A DNA stretch of 64,000 bases from positions 124,001 through 188,000 of the forward strand of contig CAVQWX010000004.1 of assembly GCA_963717765.1 (NCBI GenBank), given 5' to 3'. A model generated the notes under the pieces. That model did no database searches, was not told the DNA's origin, and saw only the letters and a list, made by a program, of their open reading frames with translations. Below, piece by piece: positions 6,965 through 15,465 of the stretch. This stretch comes from JACDER01 sp963717765. Its GTDB lineage: Bacteria; Actinomycetota; Thermoleophilia; Gaiellales; Gaiellaceae. The first letter of the stretch is position 1. Every line of letters begins with the position of its first letter. A program made the position numbers and the translations under genes.

Positions 6965-8370
6965 TGCAGCAGATCGACAAGTGGGAAGGAGCGGTGGCGG
7001 CGCGGCGGCACGAGGAAGTTCTGCCGGTGCGTCGTCTCGAGGACCGAGTTGAGCCCCTGGCCGCGCGCGCCCCGCTGGAACGGAAGCCGCGTCCCGTCCG
7101 GCAGCACTCCGTCCATCGCGAGCCGGTTGCGCTTGAAGTCGTCGCTGCTCGGGTTGAACACGACGAAGTGGACTCCGGCGCGCGGCTCCTGCCCCATGGC
7201 GTCCACCTGCGGCTGCGAGCTCCAGGCGAACGGGTTGTCGAGCGTGTTGAAGTCGGCGCGGTGCGGGATGGCCGTCCCCTTGACGTAGACCGTGCCGTCG
7301 CTTCCGCGCACGTCCTCGGTCAGCCGCGACGTCGTCTGGAGCGACGCGCTGTGTCCCATCGTCCCCGTCTTGTGGAATGCCTTGACGACCTTCCCGACCG
7401 AGGCAACCTGGCGCGGGCCCTGTGCGAGTGTCTGTGCGCCGGGCTTCGCCTTCATGCCGGGGTCGAACGTCGTGTCGACCCGGTCGCGGAAGTCGAAGGT
7501 GAGGTACCAGGCCTCGAGGTCTTCGAAGATGTGGGAGAGCGCCATGTGCGTTCCGCCTTCGAAGTAGCCGCCCTGCGCGTTGGTGTACCCGAGCGTCTCG
7601 AAGTTCGCGATGCGGGTTGGGCCGAGCCCGGCCTTCTGCGTGGAGGTGAAGCCCAGGAAGAGCTCGGACGTGTGCGGCACGAGGTCCGCGCCCGGGATTC
7701 CGGCCGCGAGCGCCATCCTCTTCGGCAAGCTCATCCCACCCTCGAACCCGCCGCCGGCGAAGCCGACTCGCACGCTCGTCGGCTCGAGGAAGTCGAGCGC
7801 GAGCAGCGTCTTGGCGGCGCTCTCGACGGCGGTCTTGTCGTCGCTGCGCAGGAGGAAGGCGACGTCGTTGGCCTCGAGGATCACATCCTGGGGGTCGCTG
7901 GGGAAGCGGATCGAGTGGGTGAGCGCTTTGATCGCGTGTCCCTTTGCGCGCGTGGCGCGCACGTCCACGGGGATGTGCGCGGCTGCCTGCTCCGGGACGA
8001 AACGGTCGAAGTAGGCGAGCCCCCAGGCCGCCGTCACTCCGAGCCCGGCAGGGGTCGGCTCCCGGCCGTCCTCGATCGAGTCAAGCGCGTGCATGAGCTC
8101 TTCGCGGGCGGAAACGAGCGACGCCTTGTCCCCGGCGACTCGCACCTTCGCCGTGACGATGCGGTGATGGAGGGGCGGCACGACGACCTCGATCCCGTCG
8201 TCGCTGACGACGCGCACGCCGTCGAGCACGTGCTGCTCTTTCGGGAAGCCCGCGGCCGACGCGCGCGACGGAGTTTGCCCGAGCCGGTCGACCAGCTCGT
8301 ACAACGCGCCCCCGGCCACGGCGGCCGCGGCCGCGCCGGCCAGAAGCTCCCGACGTGTAATCGGCGACAC
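6961..8370 (-). CDS. Tat-exported DyP-like peroxidase family protein (DUF7405-type)
   Basis: A 469-residue protein. The N-terminus SPITRRELLAGAAAAAVAGG is a twin-arginine signal, so export in folded state, possibly with cofactor, is predicted. The body has the ferredoxin-like duplicated layout of dye-decolourising peroxidases and the late segment IPHRADFNTLDNPFAW at the place where DyP enzymes hold the proximal haem His. The hallmark GxxDG motif is not clear (a GGGFEGG segment occurs instead), so peroxidase activity is uncertain. GTG at 8370 shares one base with the stop of the upstream lipoprotein gene (TAGTG). Confidence 0.7.
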   Translation of the reverse strand: MSPITRRELLAGAAAAAVAGGALYELVDRLGQTPSRASAAGFPKEQHVLDGVRVVSDDGIEVVVPPLHHRIVTAKVRVAGDKASLVSAREELMHALDSIEDGREPTPAGLGVTAAWGLAYFDRFVPEQAAAHIPVDVRATRAKGHAIKALTHSIRFPSDPQDVILEANDVAFLLRSDDKTAVESAAKTLLALDFLEPTSVRVGFAGGGFEGGMSLPKRMALAAGIPGADLVPHTSELFLGFTSTQKAGLGPTRIANFETLGYTNAQGGYFEGGTHMALSHIFEDLEAWYLTFDFRDRVDTTFDPGMKAKPGAQTLAQGPRQVASVGKVVKAFHKTGTMGHSASLQTTSRLTEDVRGSDGTVYVKGTAIPHRADFNTLDNPFAWSSQPQVDAMGQEPRAGVHFVVFNPSSDDFKRNRLAMDGVLPDGTRLPFQRGARGQGLNSVLETTHRQNFLVPPRRHRSFPLVDLLQ

Positions 8371-8981
8371 TACCGGGGCTGGATCAGCACGAGGTTCTGC
8401 ATCATCCGGTTGAGGTTCTGCAGGACACGCTGATATCCGAACGGCGGGGCGACGTGCTCGCTCACCGTGTACAGGGAGCCGTTGCGGCGCCAGGCATACA
8501 GCAGGTGCCACTGGTCGGCGTCACGGTTGACGGTGTAGAGCGTGACCTTGTAGCCGGCGACCGTCCGCGGCTTCTTCGCGTCCGCGAAGCACGGGATGTA
8601 GTTCTTCACCCGCTTGCCGCCGGCCTGCTCGTCGTTGCGGCACTTCGGGATCGCTGTCCGTCCCGGGTAGCCGCGCAGGTTGATATGGACCTCGCTCCCT
8701 TTCTCGAACCAGATGAACCCCGCGAGGTAGCTTCGGTCCTTGCCGACCGAGACGCCTGAGCTCCACTGTCCTCCGATCTTGGCGTCGAGCGGGCTCGGCA
8801 CCCAGCTCGGGCAGTACACCGGCGTGCGAATGCGGTTCGCCAGCTTCTGCCATCCGGGCACCCAGGCGGCGGGGCAGGCCTTCGAGGATTGCGCCCGCGC
8901 CTTCGAGCTCGAGTCGACACTCCCGCACGCGGATCCCAGCAAGAGCAGGAGAAATGCGAGCGCGAGAAGGGGTCGCTTCAC
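8370..8981 (-). CDS. Secreted lipoprotein of unknown function
   Basis: A 203-residue protein with a strong signal peptide and lipobox LGSAC, so it is lipid-anchored outside the membrane. The mature part has several Cys and Trp residues (ACPAAWVPGW, YCPSWVPSP, PKCRNDE, IPCFADAK), suggesting a small disulfide-stabilised domain. No family is recognised. It heads a three-gene coupled operon with the Tat DyP-like protein and the GNAT acetyltransferase, hinting at a shared extracytoplasmic role. GTG start with a -10 TACCCT six bases upstream. Confidence 0.72.
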   Translation of the reverse strand: MKRPLLALAFLLLLLGSACGSVDSSSKARAQSSKACPAAWVPGWQKLANRIRTPVYCPSWVPSPLDAKIGGQWSSGVSVGKDRSYLAGFIWFEKGSEVHINLRGYPGRTAIPKCRNDEQAGGKRVKNYIPCFADAKKPRTVAGYKVTLYTVNRDADQWHLLYAWRRNGSLYTVSEHVAPPFGYQRVLQNLNRMMQNLVLIQPR

Positions 8982-8987
8982 GTGCAG

Positions 8988-9003
8988 AGGGTAGCGCTAC
9001 GCT
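8988..9003. promoter_or_regulatory. Divergent leaderless promoters around a 10-bp palindrome
   Basis: The palindrome GTAGCGCTAC lies between two divergent genes. On the minus strand TACCCT (8993-8988) is six bases before GTG 8981. On the plus strand TACGCT (8998-9003) is seven bases before ATG 9011. Both starts are therefore predicted to be leaderless. Confidence 0.45.
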
Positions 9004-9010
9004 CCGCGAC

Positions 9011-9868
9011 ATGGAAGCGTCAATGGCCTCGTCGTACGGCTGCCGCGACATGACCGGAACCCTCCGTCGCGTTCTCGTGCGCACCCCGCAGGAGGATGCC
9101 GCGTCGTGGGCGGCATGCGGTTGGCGCTCGCCGCCCGATCCGGTGTCCCTGCGCCGGGAGCACGAGGGGCTCTGCATCCTGCTCGAGGAGCACGGCGTGG
9201 AGGTCGTCGTCGCGCCGCCGGCCGACGGCGGGAACCTGGACGACGTATACGCCTTCGATCCCGCGCTCGTGACGGAGCAGGGGGTCATTCTGCTGCGGCC
9301 GGGCAAGGAGTGTCGCCGCGGTGAGCCCGCTGCGCTCGAGCGCGACCTTGCGGACGCCGGCATCCCGGTCGTGGGACGGCTGGAAGCCCCGGCCGAAGCC
9401 GAGGGCGGCGACCTGATCCGCCTCGACGACCGGACGCTCCTCGCCGGCTACACCTACCGCACGAACGAGGCCGGCGTCGAAGCGCTGCGCCCAGCCGTAC
9501 CTGACTTGCGCAGCTTCGACGTCCCGCATCTGCACGGCCGCGGCGAGATCCTCCATCTGCTCTCGCTGCTCAGCCCACTCGACCGCGACCTCGCCGTCGC
9601 CTACCTGCCGCTTTTGCCGGCTCGGCTCGTCGAGCTGCTGGAGGAGCGGGACGTGCGTCTGGTCGAAGTGTCCGATGCGGAGTTCGAAACGATGGGGCCG
9701 AACGTCCTCGCGCTGGGGCCGCGCCGCGCGCTGACGCACGAGGGGAACGCGGAGACGCGCCGGCGGATGGAAGCCGCCGGCGTGGACGTCGTCACCTATC
9801 GCGGCGAGGAGCTCTCCAAGGGAGACGGCGGCGCGACCTGTCTGACGCTGCCGCTCTTGCGGGGCTAG
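9011..9868 (+). CDS. Arginine deiminase / dimethylarginine dimethylaminohydrolase-like amidinohydrolase
   Basis: A 285-residue pentein-fold enzyme of the guanidino-group modifying superfamily, which hydrolyses or transfers amidino groups of arginine derivatives. Acidic substrate-binding residues occur in GGNLDDVYAFDPALV, the catalytic His in PHLHGRGEILHL, and the nucleophilic Cys in the terminal GGATCLTLPLLRG. Length and Cys position fit DDAH-like enzymes rather than full arginine deiminases (about 400 residues). The exact substrate is undetermined. ATG 9011 fits the upstream -10; ATG 9023 is an alternative. Its stop overlaps the convergent glycosyltransferase gene. Confidence 0.85.
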   Translation: MEASMASSYGCRDMTGTLRRVLVRTPQEDAASWAACGWRSPPDPVSLRREHEGLCILLEEHGVEVVVAPPADGGNLDDVYAFDPALVTEQGVILLRPGKECRRGEPAALERDLADAGIPVVGRLEAPAEAEGGDLIRLDDRTLLAGYTYRTNEAGVEALRPAVPDLRSFDVPHLHGRGEILHLLSLLSPLDRDLAVAYLPLLPARLVELLEERDVRLVEVSDAEFETMGPNVLALGPRRALTHEGNAETRRRMEAAGVDVVTYRGEELSKGDGGATCLTLPLLRG

Positions 9869-11304
9869 ATCTCGTAGAGGGCGAGCCAGGGCCCGGACAG
9901 GTCGCCGCCGGGCCGGATGTAGTACGTGCGCTGTGCGTTTTGCGCCAGGTCGGCGTAGAAGCGGCTCTCCTTCGGATAGTTCGAACGTGCCGCGAGCACC
10001 CGGTCGGCGACGCCGCCGTTCACGAGGACGTAGCGCACGCCCTCCTGCCGCAGCCGGCGGACGTCGCGGTTCGGGTCGAAGGCGAACGCGGGTCCGGGCA
10101 GTGCGAGCGGCACGACTTCGAAGCCGGCGAGCGGCGCGGTGGAGGACTCGGCCGCGATCTTCACGCCGCGTGGGACGTGGCTCTCTATCCAGTCGTGCGC
10201 GACCACGCGGGTGTCCGTCTTCGCCAGTGCGTCGTCCCGCTGGATCGACCACACGAGCGGGACGACGAGGCAGAGGGCGGTCACGGGTGCGAGGACGCGC
10301 ATCCGTCCGGCGAGCACGCCGAGCGGCGGGACGAGCGGGAGGACGAACCGGTCGAAGTGCGACTTGAGCGTCAAGAGGTTGATGAAGTAGACGAGGACGA
10401 ACGAGGCGAGGATCAGGTCGGGTCGGCGCCGGGCTACCAGTGCCGCGACGAGCCCGATGAACGCGATCACGAGCACGGGTCCCATTCCGCTCCAGAGCCG
10501 GTGCAGGTAGCCCTCGAGCGAGGTGCCGTCGTGCTCGAAGCCGAGCCAGCCGGTGTGGTGAAGATCCTGAGTGTCCCAGGCGTCGTGGAAAGCCTTCCCC
10601 GGCTCGACCAGCACGAAGGGGCTGGTGGCGAGGAAGGTGAGCGCACCGATGCCGAGAGCGATGGCGAATCGGCGCCATTGCCTCCACGACGCGACGACGA
10701 GCGGGACGATCAGCAGCACCCCCGGCCATTTCGCTCCCATCGCCAGCCCCGCCGCGACTCCCGCGAGCTCGATCCTCCCCGACACCATGAGCGCGAGCGC
10801 AGCGGCGATACCCAGGGTCAGCGGGACGTCGGTCACAGCCATGTGCGAGTACGCGACGTGGGTCACGTCCACCGCCACCACGGCGGCGCCGATGGCCGCG
10901 GCAACGAGGCCGTAGGCGCGCAGGCCGAGCCACCAGGTGGCGGCGACGGCGCCGACACCGAGGAGCGCGACGAGGATGCGGGCGTCGAGGTAGGCCGGCG
11001 CGGCGTGCCAGGCCTGGAACGGCGCCATCAGGTAGAGGACGACCGTGGGGTAGTTGAACCAATGCGGGTTCGGACCGCCTCCGTGCACCATGTGCCACGC
11101 GCGCGGGACGATCACCTGCTCGTCGGGGTTCAGCAGGCCGTAGGGGAGAGCGTGCTCGATGCCGACGAAGCGAAGCGCCGCCGCGAGCACGAGGATGCCC
11201 CCGAGCGTGGCCGCGGCGAGGCCGATGCGCCTCCTGGTGATCCCGGGCTTCTCGGTCGCGAGCGGGGGCGGTGCTGCCTCCGGCGCTACGACGCCGGTGC
11301 TCAC
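9865..11304 (-). CDS. GT39/GT83-like polytopic membrane glycosyltransferase
   Basis: A 479-residue protein with about ten to twelve hydrophobic helices. It belongs to the dolichyl/polyprenyl-phosphate-sugar transferase superfamily (PMT/ArnT-like, GT-C fold). The first extracytoplasmic loop carries the acidic motif in GLLNPDEQVIVPRAWHM, and HWFNYPTVVLYL and VAYSHMAVTDVPLT are typical. It probably transfers a lipid-linked sugar to a cell-envelope acceptor; neither donor nor acceptor is known. Its GTG start overlaps the stop of the upstream TrpC-like gene as GTGA. Confidence 0.82.
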   Translation of the reverse strand: MSTGVVAPEAAPPPLATEKPGITRRRIGLAAATLGGILVLAAALRFVGIEHALPYGLLNPDEQVIVPRAWHMVHGGGPNPHWFNYPTVVLYLMAPFQAWHAAPAYLDARILVALLGVGAVAATWWLGLRAYGLVAAAIGAAVVAVDVTHVAYSHMAVTDVPLTLGIAAALALMVSGRIELAGVAAGLAMGAKWPGVLLIVPLVVASWRQWRRFAIALGIGALTFLATSPFVLVEPGKAFHDAWDTQDLHHTGWLGFEHDGTSLEGYLHRLWSGMGPVLVIAFIGLVAALVARRRPDLILASFVLVYFINLLTLKSHFDRFVLPLVPPLGVLAGRMRVLAPVTALCLVVPLVWSIQRDDALAKTDTRVVAHDWIESHVPRGVKIAAESSTAPLAGFEVVPLALPGPAFAFDPNRDVRRLRQEGVRYVLVNGGVADRVLAARSNYPKESRFYADLAQNAQRTYYIRPGGDLSGPWLALYEI

Positions 11305-11876
11305 ACCTCCGGCGGGGCCTCGCCGACGAGCCGGGAGACGTCCGCGCGCTCGACGATGACCGCGTCGACGCCCGCTCGCTCGAGAGCGTCGACGTCGTCG
11401 CGCGACCGAATCTGGACCTCGGCGATCGCCAGCTTCCCCGCGGGAACGTCAGGGAGGAGATCGAGGACCTGCTCGAGCGGATCTTCGTCCTCATCCTTGG
11501 GGGAGAGCAAGAGGATCTCCGGGTCGAGCTCCTCGAGCGCGAGCTCCAGCTGCTCGTCGTCGCGCACGCCGATGACCGGCTCGAGCCCGAGCTCGTACAG
11601 GCGGGCGTAGAGCTCCCCTAGTACGTCGTCGTCGGAATCGGCGCGGAGGACGCAGGCGTCCAGGCTCGTCCCATCCGAGAGGGTCCGCACGTCGCTGCGG
11701 GAGAGGATGGGGAGGCCGGTGGCCTCGCGGAGGCCGTCCACCGCGCGGCTGACGACGATGCCTTCCGCTCCGTCCTGCTCGGCGGTGCGGGCACCGTCGG
11801 CGTCTTCGACGGGGACGAGGAGCGAGATGCCGTCGCCCTCCGAGATGGCCTGGCTGAGGCGGCGGTTGTGGTTCAC
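11301..11876 (-). CDS. Degenerate indole-3-glycerol-phosphate synthase (TrpC)-like protein
   Basis: A 191-residue protein that follows the TIM-barrel strand pattern of TrpC: ISLLVPVEDADGARTAEQDG, then GLPILSRSDV at the place of the catalytic PVLRKDF loop, then GLEPVIGVRDDEQLELAL, then AEVQIRSRDDVDALE at the place of ESGI, and GVDAVIVERADV. The catalytic lysines, the SPSKG motif and the NNR motif are all absent, so synthase activity is not expected. A binding or regulatory role is possible. Start GTG 11876 is tentative; no ribosome-binding site is evident. It is coupled to the glycosyltransferase by a 4-base overlap. Confidence 0.65.
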   Translation of the reverse strand: MNHNRRLSQAISEGDGISLLVPVEDADGARTAEQDGAEGIVVSRAVDGLREATGLPILSRSDVRTLSDGTSLDACVLRADSDDDVLGELYARLYELGLEPVIGVRDDEQLELALEELDPEILLLSPKDEDEDPLEQVLDLLPDVPAGKLAIAEVQIRSRDDVDALERAGVDAVIVERADVSRLVGEAPPEV

Positions 11877-12055
11877 GATGTGGTGACCGGGCTTGCGGGG
11901 GGTGATGCCATCGGCGCTGCGGATGGTATCCCGGATGGCGCGAGACTTGACTCGAACCCGGCACGGACGCGTACGGGTTTTCGCGCTACGGTCGCAGCGG
12001 GTGGCGGGCGGATCAGTCCCCACCCAAGGGTGGGGTGTGGAGTGCTACGGCCTGC
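11877..12055. other. Intergenic stretch without recognisable gene
   Basis: About 180 bases between the TrpC-like gene and the frameshifted reading frame downstream of era. A short inverted repeat, GGCCTG-CT-CAGGCC, lies at its far end (about 12049-12062). No promoter, RNA gene or ORF with convincing coding character was seen. Confidence 0.4.
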
Positions 12056-12488
12056 TCAGGCCTGAAATGCATTTACCGCACTCAGGATGGCTTCGAGCAC
12101 CCCGGCGTAGAACCTTCTCGTTACTTCGTCGGAGCGCTCTCCTGTTTCTGGGTTTTCGGCCCAAAAGTCATTCCACGAGCCATGCCGCCGAACACGCAGG
12201 CAGTGGTGGCCCCGGCGAACAGCCGAGCCGCCGCTGAAGGCGGCGGCAAGTGCGGGCTCGCCGCGGAGTCGCCAGCGAGATCCGCTCGCAGCGGCCAGCC
12301 CGAAGCGCTGTGAACCATGTGCCGGTCGAGTCACCGCTTCTGCAGCTCTCCGACTCGAAGCGAACGCTGCGCACGTACTCGAATGACCAATTCGCTTCGA
12401 ACAGCTGCGGCGGATCGACACAGTGTCGACTGAGGAACGCGGTCCCGTGCGCGACGAGCGCGCAGAGCTGGGCCAACTCAGCATTCAT
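12056..12488 (-). pseudogene. Probable frameshifted gene directly downstream of era
   Basis: An ATG at 12488 follows the era stop immediately (TGA-ATG) and opens a frame beginning MNAELAQLCALVAHGTAFL and continuing QLFEANWSFEYVRSVRF, which looks like real protein. The rest of that frame degenerates into Arg/Pro-rich shadow sequence, while a second frame ends in convincing text (GSWNDFWAENPETGERSDEV, then VLEAILSAVNAFQA) and stops at 12056. The two parts together would make a protein of about 140 residues, so one or more frameshifts, real or from sequencing, are likely. No family is recognised. Confidence 0.45.
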
Positions 12489-13349
12489 TCAGAGCCCGAG
12501 TTGCTCGAGCATGCGCTCGTCCGAGCGCCACTTCTCCTTGACCTTGACTTGGAGCTCCAGGAATATCCGCCGCCCGAGCAACAGCTCCAGCTCCGGCCGG
12601 GCTCGCACTCCGATTTCGCGCACCACACGCCCGCCCTTGCCGACGACGATCCCTTTCTGCGACTGGGTCTCGACGTACACGACCGCCCGCACGACCTTGT
12701 CCCCAAGCTCCTCGACCTCGACCGAGAGCGCATGGGGCACCTCCTCCCGCGTCAGCGCGAGCGCCTTCTCGCGGATTATCTCGGCGACCTGCACCTCCAC
12801 CGGCAGGTCGCTGCGCTGGCTGGTCGGAAAGTACGCCGGCCCCTCCGGCAGCAGCCCGACGAGCTCGTCGCGCAGCTCGGCCACGCCCGTCTCGGTTCGC
12901 GCGCTGACGGGGTGGAGCGCGTGGAAGTCGCCGAGCTTCGAGGCGGCGTCGATCTGTGCGACGATCTCCTCCGGCTTCATTCGGTCGACCTTGTTCAGCG
13001 TGATCACGACGGGCACCCCGAGCCCGAAGACGCGCTCGGCGACGAAGCGGTCGCCGCCGCCGATCCGCTGCCGTCCGTCCAGGACGATGACGGCGGCGTC
13101 GACGTCCTCGAGCGACGCGTCCACCGTGCGCTGCATGTGCTCCGTCAACGGATCGAGTGGGCGCTGGAAGCCGGGGAGGTCGACGAGGACGAGCTGGTGG
13201 TCGTCGCCGTTCACGATCCCCCGAATCCGGCGCCGCGTGGTCTGCGGCTTGTCGGACACGATCGCCACCTTCCCCCCGCAGAGCGCGTTCACGAGCGTCG
13301 ACTTCCCGACGTTCGGACGCCCCGCGACGGCGACGAACCCGCTCTTCAC
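12489..13349 (-). CDS. era: GTPase Era
   Basis: A 286-residue GTPase that binds the 3' end of 16S rRNA and assists 30S assembly. Visible are G1 GRPNVGKS near residue 10, the switch I segment QTTRRRIRGI, G3 as DLPG (usually DTPG), G4 NKVD, the SAR motif as HPVSARTETG, and a C-terminal KH domain containing the IVVGKGGRVVREIG loop. GTG 13349 overlaps the stop of the upstream kinase-phosphatase gene as GTGA. Gene order ybeY-dgk-era is widely conserved. Confidence 0.96.
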   Translation of the reverse strand: MKSGFVAVAGRPNVGKSTLVNALCGGKVAIVSDKPQTTRRRIRGIVNGDDHQLVLVDLPGFQRPLDPLTEHMQRTVDASLEDVDAAVIVLDGRQRIGGGDRFVAERVFGLGVPVVITLNKVDRMKPEEIVAQIDAASKLGDFHALHPVSARTETGVAELRDELVGLLPEGPAYFPTSQRSDLPVEVQVAEIIREKALALTREEVPHALSVEVEELGDKVVRAVVYVETQSQKGIVVGKGGRVVREIGVRARPELELLLGRRIFLELQVKVKEKWRSDERMLEQLGL

Positions 13350-14116
13350 GGCGCGACTTGGAAGAGGACGAGCGTGACCAGCGCGCCGAGCGCAGCGCCG
13401 TAGGCGACCTCGAGCGTCGAGTGCACGCCCGACTCGACGCGCGTCTGGGCGACGAGGAGCGCCATGATCAGTGCGAGGGACGACACGAGGAACTGGTGGC
13501 TCGAATCCTTGAGGACGAGCGTCACGGCCATCCATCCCGCGAAGGCGAGTGCGGCATGGCCGGAGGGAAGCCCGCCTCGCAGGGGCGTCCCTCGTCCCGT
13601 GATCGCCTTCGTCACGAGCACCGCGAGGATGACGACGACGAGCGCGATGAGCGTCAGCTCCGCGGGCGCGTTCGCGAGCCTGTGCAGCAGCCGCTCGCTC
13701 CGGTGCGCGATCGCGCTCGAGAAGACGAGGTAGCCGACGACGAGCGCGTTCACGGCGGAGATCAGCACCGCTCCTGCCGCAATGTCCTTGGCCAGCTTGG
13801 CCAGCGGGTCGAACGATGTGGTGGCCACGTCGATCGCGCTCTCGATCGCGGTGTTGAGCATCTCGGCGACGAGGACGAACGTGATGGAGAGGAGCAGGGC
13901 GATCAGCTCGAGCCGGGAGACGCCGAGGACGATCGCGGCGATGAGGACTGCGGCCGCAATGACGACGTGCATGCGCATGTTCCGGTGCGTGCGCAGCGCA
14001 TGGACGACGCCCTGGAAGGCGTAGTTGAAGCTCTCGATGACGGTCGGCGACGGACGGCGCGTCGGTTCCGGCGGGGTTTCGACCGCCGGCGGGCGCTCCC
14101 GGACCGGCGCGCTCAT
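13346..14116 (-). CDS. Undecaprenol/diacylglycerol kinase fused to a PAP2-type phosphatase
   Basis: A 256-residue membrane protein. Residues about 25-135 are a DgkA domain (three helices, ESFNYAFQGV, then VLVAEMLNTAIESAIDV with the catalytic Glu/Asn). Residues about 140-256 are a type 2 phosphatidic-acid phosphatase domain with PSGHAALAFAG and RVESGVHSTLEVAYG as the catalytic His-containing motifs; the last usually has Asp where Glu is seen. It could recycle undecaprenol into carrier lipid and also dephosphorylate a lipid pyrophosphate. Start ATG overlaps the ybeY stop (ATGA). Confidence 0.88.
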   Translation of the reverse strand: MSAPVRERPPAVETPPEPTRRPSPTVIESFNYAFQGVVHALRTHRNMRMHVVIAAAVLIAAIVLGVSRLELIALLLSITFVLVAEMLNTAIESAIDVATTSFDPLAKLAKDIAAGAVLISAVNALVVGYLVFSSAIAHRSERLLHRLANAPAELTLIALVVVILAVLVTKAITGRGTPLRGGLPSGHAALAFAGWMAVTLVLKDSSHQFLVSSLALIMALLVAQTRVESGVHSTLEVAYGAALGALVTLVLFQVAP

Positions 14117-14499
14117 GACCACCCTCCGTACGAGCGCTCGCGGTCCTCCATCTCCGGGCCGTGCTCGTAGCCGAGGAGATGCAGCAGACCGTGGACGAGC
14201 GGCCCGCGCCATTCCGTCCCTACCACCTGGGGGCACACCACCGCGTCGCCGAGCTGGCGCGGCACGCCCTCCGGCAGATCGTCCCGGCCGTCGAGCGGGA
14301 AGGAGAGGACGTCGGTCTCCTCGTCGATCCCGAGATGTTCCTGCTTCAGGCGGCGGATCTCGTCAGGCCCGACGAACGCGATTCCGAGCTCACCATCCTC
14401 GATTCCCTCCGCTGCAAGCACCGAACGGGCGAGCTCTTCCGCGGCCGCCTCCTCGACGGCGACGCCGCTCCGGTTGGCCAGCTCGATCGCCACCCTCAT
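14113..14499 (-). CDS. ybeY: Endoribonuclease YbeY (rRNA maturation factor)
   Basis: A 128-residue zinc-dependent RNase involved in 16S rRNA 3' end maturation and late-stage 70S quality control. The metal site HGLLHLLGYEH near residue 103 is intact. The conserved TDVLSFPLD is seen near residue 63. The C-terminus is short (EDRERSYGGWS). ATG overlaps the phoH stop as ATGA, and its own stop overlaps the downstream gene in the same way. Confidence 0.95.
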   Translation of the reverse strand: MRVAIELANRSGVAVEEAAAEELARSVLAAEGIEDGELGIAFVGPDEIRRLKQEHLGIDEETDVLSFPLDGRDDLPEGVPRQLGDAVVCPQVVGTEWRGPLVHGLLHLLGYEHGPEMEDRERSYGGWS

Positions 14500-15455
14500 C
14501 GTCGCCGCTGCGTTCCGGTCTCCTCCGAGTGGAGCTTGTACGCCTCGACGATGTGCTGGACGAGCTTGTGCCGGACGACATCCTCATGCGTGAAGCGGAC
14601 GAATGCGATCCCGTCGATCGAGCCCAGAATGTCCTGCACCTGGATGAGCCCTGACGCCTGCTCGCGCGGCAGGTCGATCTGAGTCACATCGCCGGTGACG
14701 ACGACCTTGGAGCCGAAGCCGAGCCGGGTCAGGAACATCTGCATCTGCTCGGGCGTCGTGTTCTGCGCCTCGTCCAGGATGATGAACGAGTCGTTCAGCG
14801 TGCGGCCGCGCATGAACGCGAGTGGCGCGACCTCGATCGTCCCGCGCTCCATATACGCGTTCAGGCGGTCGGGCTCCAGCATGTCGTACAGGGCGTCGAA
14901 GAGCGGGCGCAGATAGGGGTCGACCTTCGCGAGCATGTCCCCGGGGAGGAAGCCGAGCCGCTCGCCGGCCTCGACCGCCGGGCGGGTGAGGATGATGCGG
15001 CCCACGAGGCGCTCGGACAGGGCCGCGACCGCGAGCGCCATCGCCAGGTACGTCTTGCCGGTGCCGGCCGGGCCGATGGCGAACGTGACGGTGTGGTCGC
15101 GGATGGCGTCCACGTAGCTCTTCTGCGTCACCGTCTTCGGCGCGATCTTCTTGCCGCGGTGCCGCCATACGACGTCCTCGAAGACCTCGCGGAGGTCGCC
15201 CGACTGATCGAGCGCACGCACGACCGCGCCGACCGTGTCCGGGCCGATGTCGTGGCCGCCCTCGACCAGCTCGACGAGCTCGCCGACGACGGCGCGGGCC
15301 TCCGACACCTGCTCCTCCTCGCCCGCGAGGGTGAGCACGTTGCCGCGCAGGCGGATCGTGCAGTGCAGGCGCTCGCGCAGCGCGTCGAGGACGCCGTCTC
15401 CGACGCCCGCGAGCTCCGCCGCGACCTCGTTGGAGACGGGAAGTGTCTCTTCCAC
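14496..15455 (-). CDS. phoH: PhoH-family ATPase / RNA helicase-like protein
   Basis: A 319-residue cytoplasmic ATPase with Walker A GPAGTGKT, Walker B IILDEAQN and sensor VVTGDVTQIDLP. An N-terminal KH-like region precedes the ATPase domain (RLRGNVLTLAGEEEQVSEA). PhoH proteins are linked to RNA metabolism and lie beside ybeY in many genomes, as here. GTG start at 15455. It follows the nucleotidyltransferase gene by 10 bases. Confidence 0.94.
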   Translation of the reverse strand: MEETLPVSNEVAAELAGVGDGVLDALRERLHCTIRLRGNVLTLAGEEEQVSEARAVVGELVELVEGGHDIGPDTVGAVVRALDQSGDLREVFEDVVWRHRGKKIAPKTVTQKSYVDAIRDHTVTFAIGPAGTGKTYLAMALAVAALSERLVGRIILTRPAVEAGERLGFLPGDMLAKVDPYLRPLFDALYDMLEPDRLNAYMERGTIEVAPLAFMRGRTLNDSFIILDEAQNTTPEQMQMFLTRLGFGSKVVVTGDVTQIDLPREQASGLIQVQDILGSIDGIAFVRFTHEDVVRHKLVQHIVEAYKLHSEETGTQRRR

Positions 15456-15465
15456 TCGCGTCAGT

